Shown piece after piece: positions 62,310 to 64,000 of a stretch of 64,000 bases of DNA. The notes beneath the pieces are model-generated. The model was not told the origin of the DNA, searched no databases, and saw only the letters and a list, made by a program, of their open reading frames with translations. The stretch comes from Apostichopus japonicus (taxonomy: Eukaryota; Echinodermata; Holothuroidea; Aspidochirotida; Stichopodidae), in assembly GCF_037975245.1 (NCBI RefSeq), contig NC_092561.1, positions 1,216,501 through 1,280,500 on the forward strand. The letters are read 5' to 3'. The translations under genes were made by a program, and so were the position numbers. Positions within the stretch are counted from its first letter, which is position 1; each line of letters starts with the position of its first letter.

Positions 62310-63458
62310 ACAGTTATTTCTCTAGGTTAACAAGTCACTGTTTATAGTCACATATGCTTTCCAAGTGGACAGAGACGTAAGTATTACAGGTCACGTGACG
62401 TCTGTTAATCAGTTCAGCTGAATCAATCTTGAGACTTGTGAATCAGTCTGCGCTCTCATCAGGGAGCTGTTACTCTAACGTTACAGAAGCAGCTCCCTGC
62501 TCCCATTCTAAATCGTTCGGTTCGGTATAGTAGCCCTGGCTCCGACCATTGTGGTCGTATTTGTATCTGTTTTGTATTCGTATTGTATGCACTTTATGCA
62601 TGTACGTATCGTTATGTGGGAATCTTCTTCGGTATTGAGACGTCGTTTTTAACCACTTTCGTTTAAGTGCATATGTTTCTCTTTTTAGTATTATTGAGGA
62701 CTTCATGACGATGTTTTGTCTGTACCATGGCTGATTGTAGAAGTAGACTACGAAATCTACTCAGCGCTCGTTCTTTACTCGTTTATCTATGTGTTATATT
62801 CTCTGCAAGTACTAGCGAGATTCGAGCCTCGTCGTTACTAACACACAACCATCCAAGCCACATTTGTTTATATACCGCCACCAGTCCACAGTAGGGAATA
62901 TTTGGGCGCCCCCACCGGAATCTTTAGACTGAGTTTGCGTTACAATATATATCATCCACCCCCACCCCTTCCCCCAACCCCCATAAATTGTGGTTGGAAG
63001 AAGAAAGCCTATAGGGAAAGAATATTCCTGATGATTCCCTTCTTGTAACATATATTTTATTTTCTTGATACTCGCTTCAATCGCCCCTAGAGAGACCATC
63101 AGCCTGGCTCCTCTATTTCCCTGCCCTTTCTCTTCACTGTAGCCAATACCAGTATACCCCCCTCCCCCTGCATTAGAAATAACAAATAACCTCACTCTCA
63201 CACACGCTTCTGTAAACTGATAGAATCCGGAACAGGAAATGCATTGATCGATCGAATCAACGACTGCTTAGTTCTTGGTACATGTATACATGCAGGACGG
63301 ACGTATAAACATACATGTTTCTTCAATTGGGTAATAACTTGTTTAACAGATATGAGAAGAACTAAAACTAAAATTGAGAATTAAGGAAAGAGTGACATTA
63401 TTTCAGTGCTTTCGATCATATTCGGTGATATTTGAATCATAAAGTTATAGCTAAAACA
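62310..63458 (+). promoter_or_regulatory. Presumed promoter region of gene G (type II)
   Basis: gtcacgtgac at 62390-62399 and the 40-bp palindrome at 62460-62499; nearly the same sequence as upstream of gene F. Confidence 0.4.
62460..62499. mobile_element. 40-bp palindromic micro-insertion (promoter of G)
   Basis: Same ends, length and flanking duplication as at 39461-39500 and 54802-54841. Confidence 0.7.
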
Positions 63459-63567
63459 ATGGAGTACATATCATTTAGTTTGTTTCAACGCCGCGCCAAG
63501 CGTGTCTTATTTGTGATGATCATATGTTCCTGTACACTTTGGCTGGCATTCACATCGGTTAGTCGGG
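63459..63567 (+). CDS. Sulfotransferase G, first exon only (cut by window end)
   Basis: 36 codons of signal anchor (MEYISFSLFQRRAKRVLFVM..., same as F) ending in the phase-1 donor GGTGAGT. The intron that follows is collinear with the other units up to the window edge. Exons 2 and 3 would be expected about 3.7-4.7 kb further on, beyond this sequence. Confidence 0.75.
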
Positions 63568-63684
63568 GTGAGTATTCTATATCAGTTTAACAAGTGTTTA
63601 AATATTTATGCTGGTATACGTAATGTATTCACTGTCTGTTGTATCACTGAATTGACTTAATATCCTAGTCATATGTACCGTGTA

Positions 63685-64000
63685 CAGGCGGACGTAGCCA
63701 GAGATTTGAAAGAGGGCAGAGAGCAGAATTTTCAAAGGGAGCATTATTACACTTAACGGAGCACCATGATGTACAAAGTGCCCTCACGTTGCAGGAAATA
63801 AACAAAAATAAGTGAATTGTATTTACGTAGCAAACGAACTTTCAGGGCAAAGATTGAGAAGGGTCTTTTAGCTTCCTTCAACCTGAAAGAGGGCTTCAAT
63901 GATATTTCTTGCTTTTAGTTAAATTTTATATTTTGGGGTACTCAAAAGGGGGGGGGGGTGGGCGATCGCTACAATTGCCCCCCCCCCTCTCCCTGGGTAC
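63685..64000. mobile_element. TIR element (MITE-like), intron 1 of gene G, truncated by window end
   Basis: Left end caggcggacgtagccag present; the window ends inside the right terminal repeat (ctgggtac). It has a longer G run than the other copies. Confidence 0.55.

Noticed and set aside
15365-64000. CRISPR array or prokaryotic repeat system suggested by regular repeats
   Set aside because: The repeats are 7.6-kb gene-sized units with introns and eukaryotic transposon fossils; there are no short direct repeats with unique spacers.

Overview
This window is genomic DNA of a multicellular animal, most likely a marine invertebrate deuterostome; an echinoderm such as a sea cucumber is my best guess. 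It has spliced genes with GT/AG introns, AT-rich intergenic DNA, decayed CR1/L2-like and Penelope-like retroelements, hAT-type MITEs and many poly-C/G runs. No bacterial features, complete tRNA or rRNA genes, or CRISPR arrays were seen. The species call is inference. All gene models come from reading splice sites and phases by eye, without transcripts. Region 1 (1-15364): about 3.4 kb of repeat-rich DNA, then a minus-strand C2H2 zinc-finger gene (12093 to 3977). It can be assembled from seven exons that all join in phase 1 into one frame of 447 codons: several acidic linker exons, then a last exon with three zinc fingers. Its introns hold a CR1/L2-like LINE 3' end and two hAT MITEs with 8-bp target-site duplications. 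A ~0.8 kb inverted-repeat element and unannotatable DNA follow. Region 2 (15365-64000): a head-to-tail plus-strand array of carbohydrate sulfotransferase genes of the HNK-1/chondroitin family (CHST8-14-like, Sulfotransfer_2), here called A to G. Each has three coding exons: exon 1 is a short signal-anchor exon, exon 2 an 85-codon stem, exon 3 the catalytic domain with both PAPS-binding motifs. Six are complete (A-F) and G is cut by the window end. The unit is ~7.6-7.7 kb and includes the same fossil LINE in intron 1 and the same sulfotransferase C-terminal relic in the 3' flank. Gene A is the diverged founder-like copy. It has an unrelated first exon, a Penelope-like insertion, a SINE-like insertion, and 287 perfect ATCC units starting 11 nt after its exon 2. 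Gene B has its whole promoter plus first exon duplicated in tandem (1.8 kb, 7-bp junction homology). B-F alternate between two sub-types, giving a ~15.3 kb dimeric higher-order repeat that ends in a very recent E/F doublet. The genes probably encode Golgi type II membrane enzymes that transfer sulfate from PAPS to glycans. The array looks like a lineage-specific sulfotransferase expansion, with variants in the nucleotide-binding loop and in surface segments. Sea cucumbers make unusual sulfated glycans (fucosylated chondroitin sulfate, sulfated fucans), so a role there is a reasonable but untested idea.
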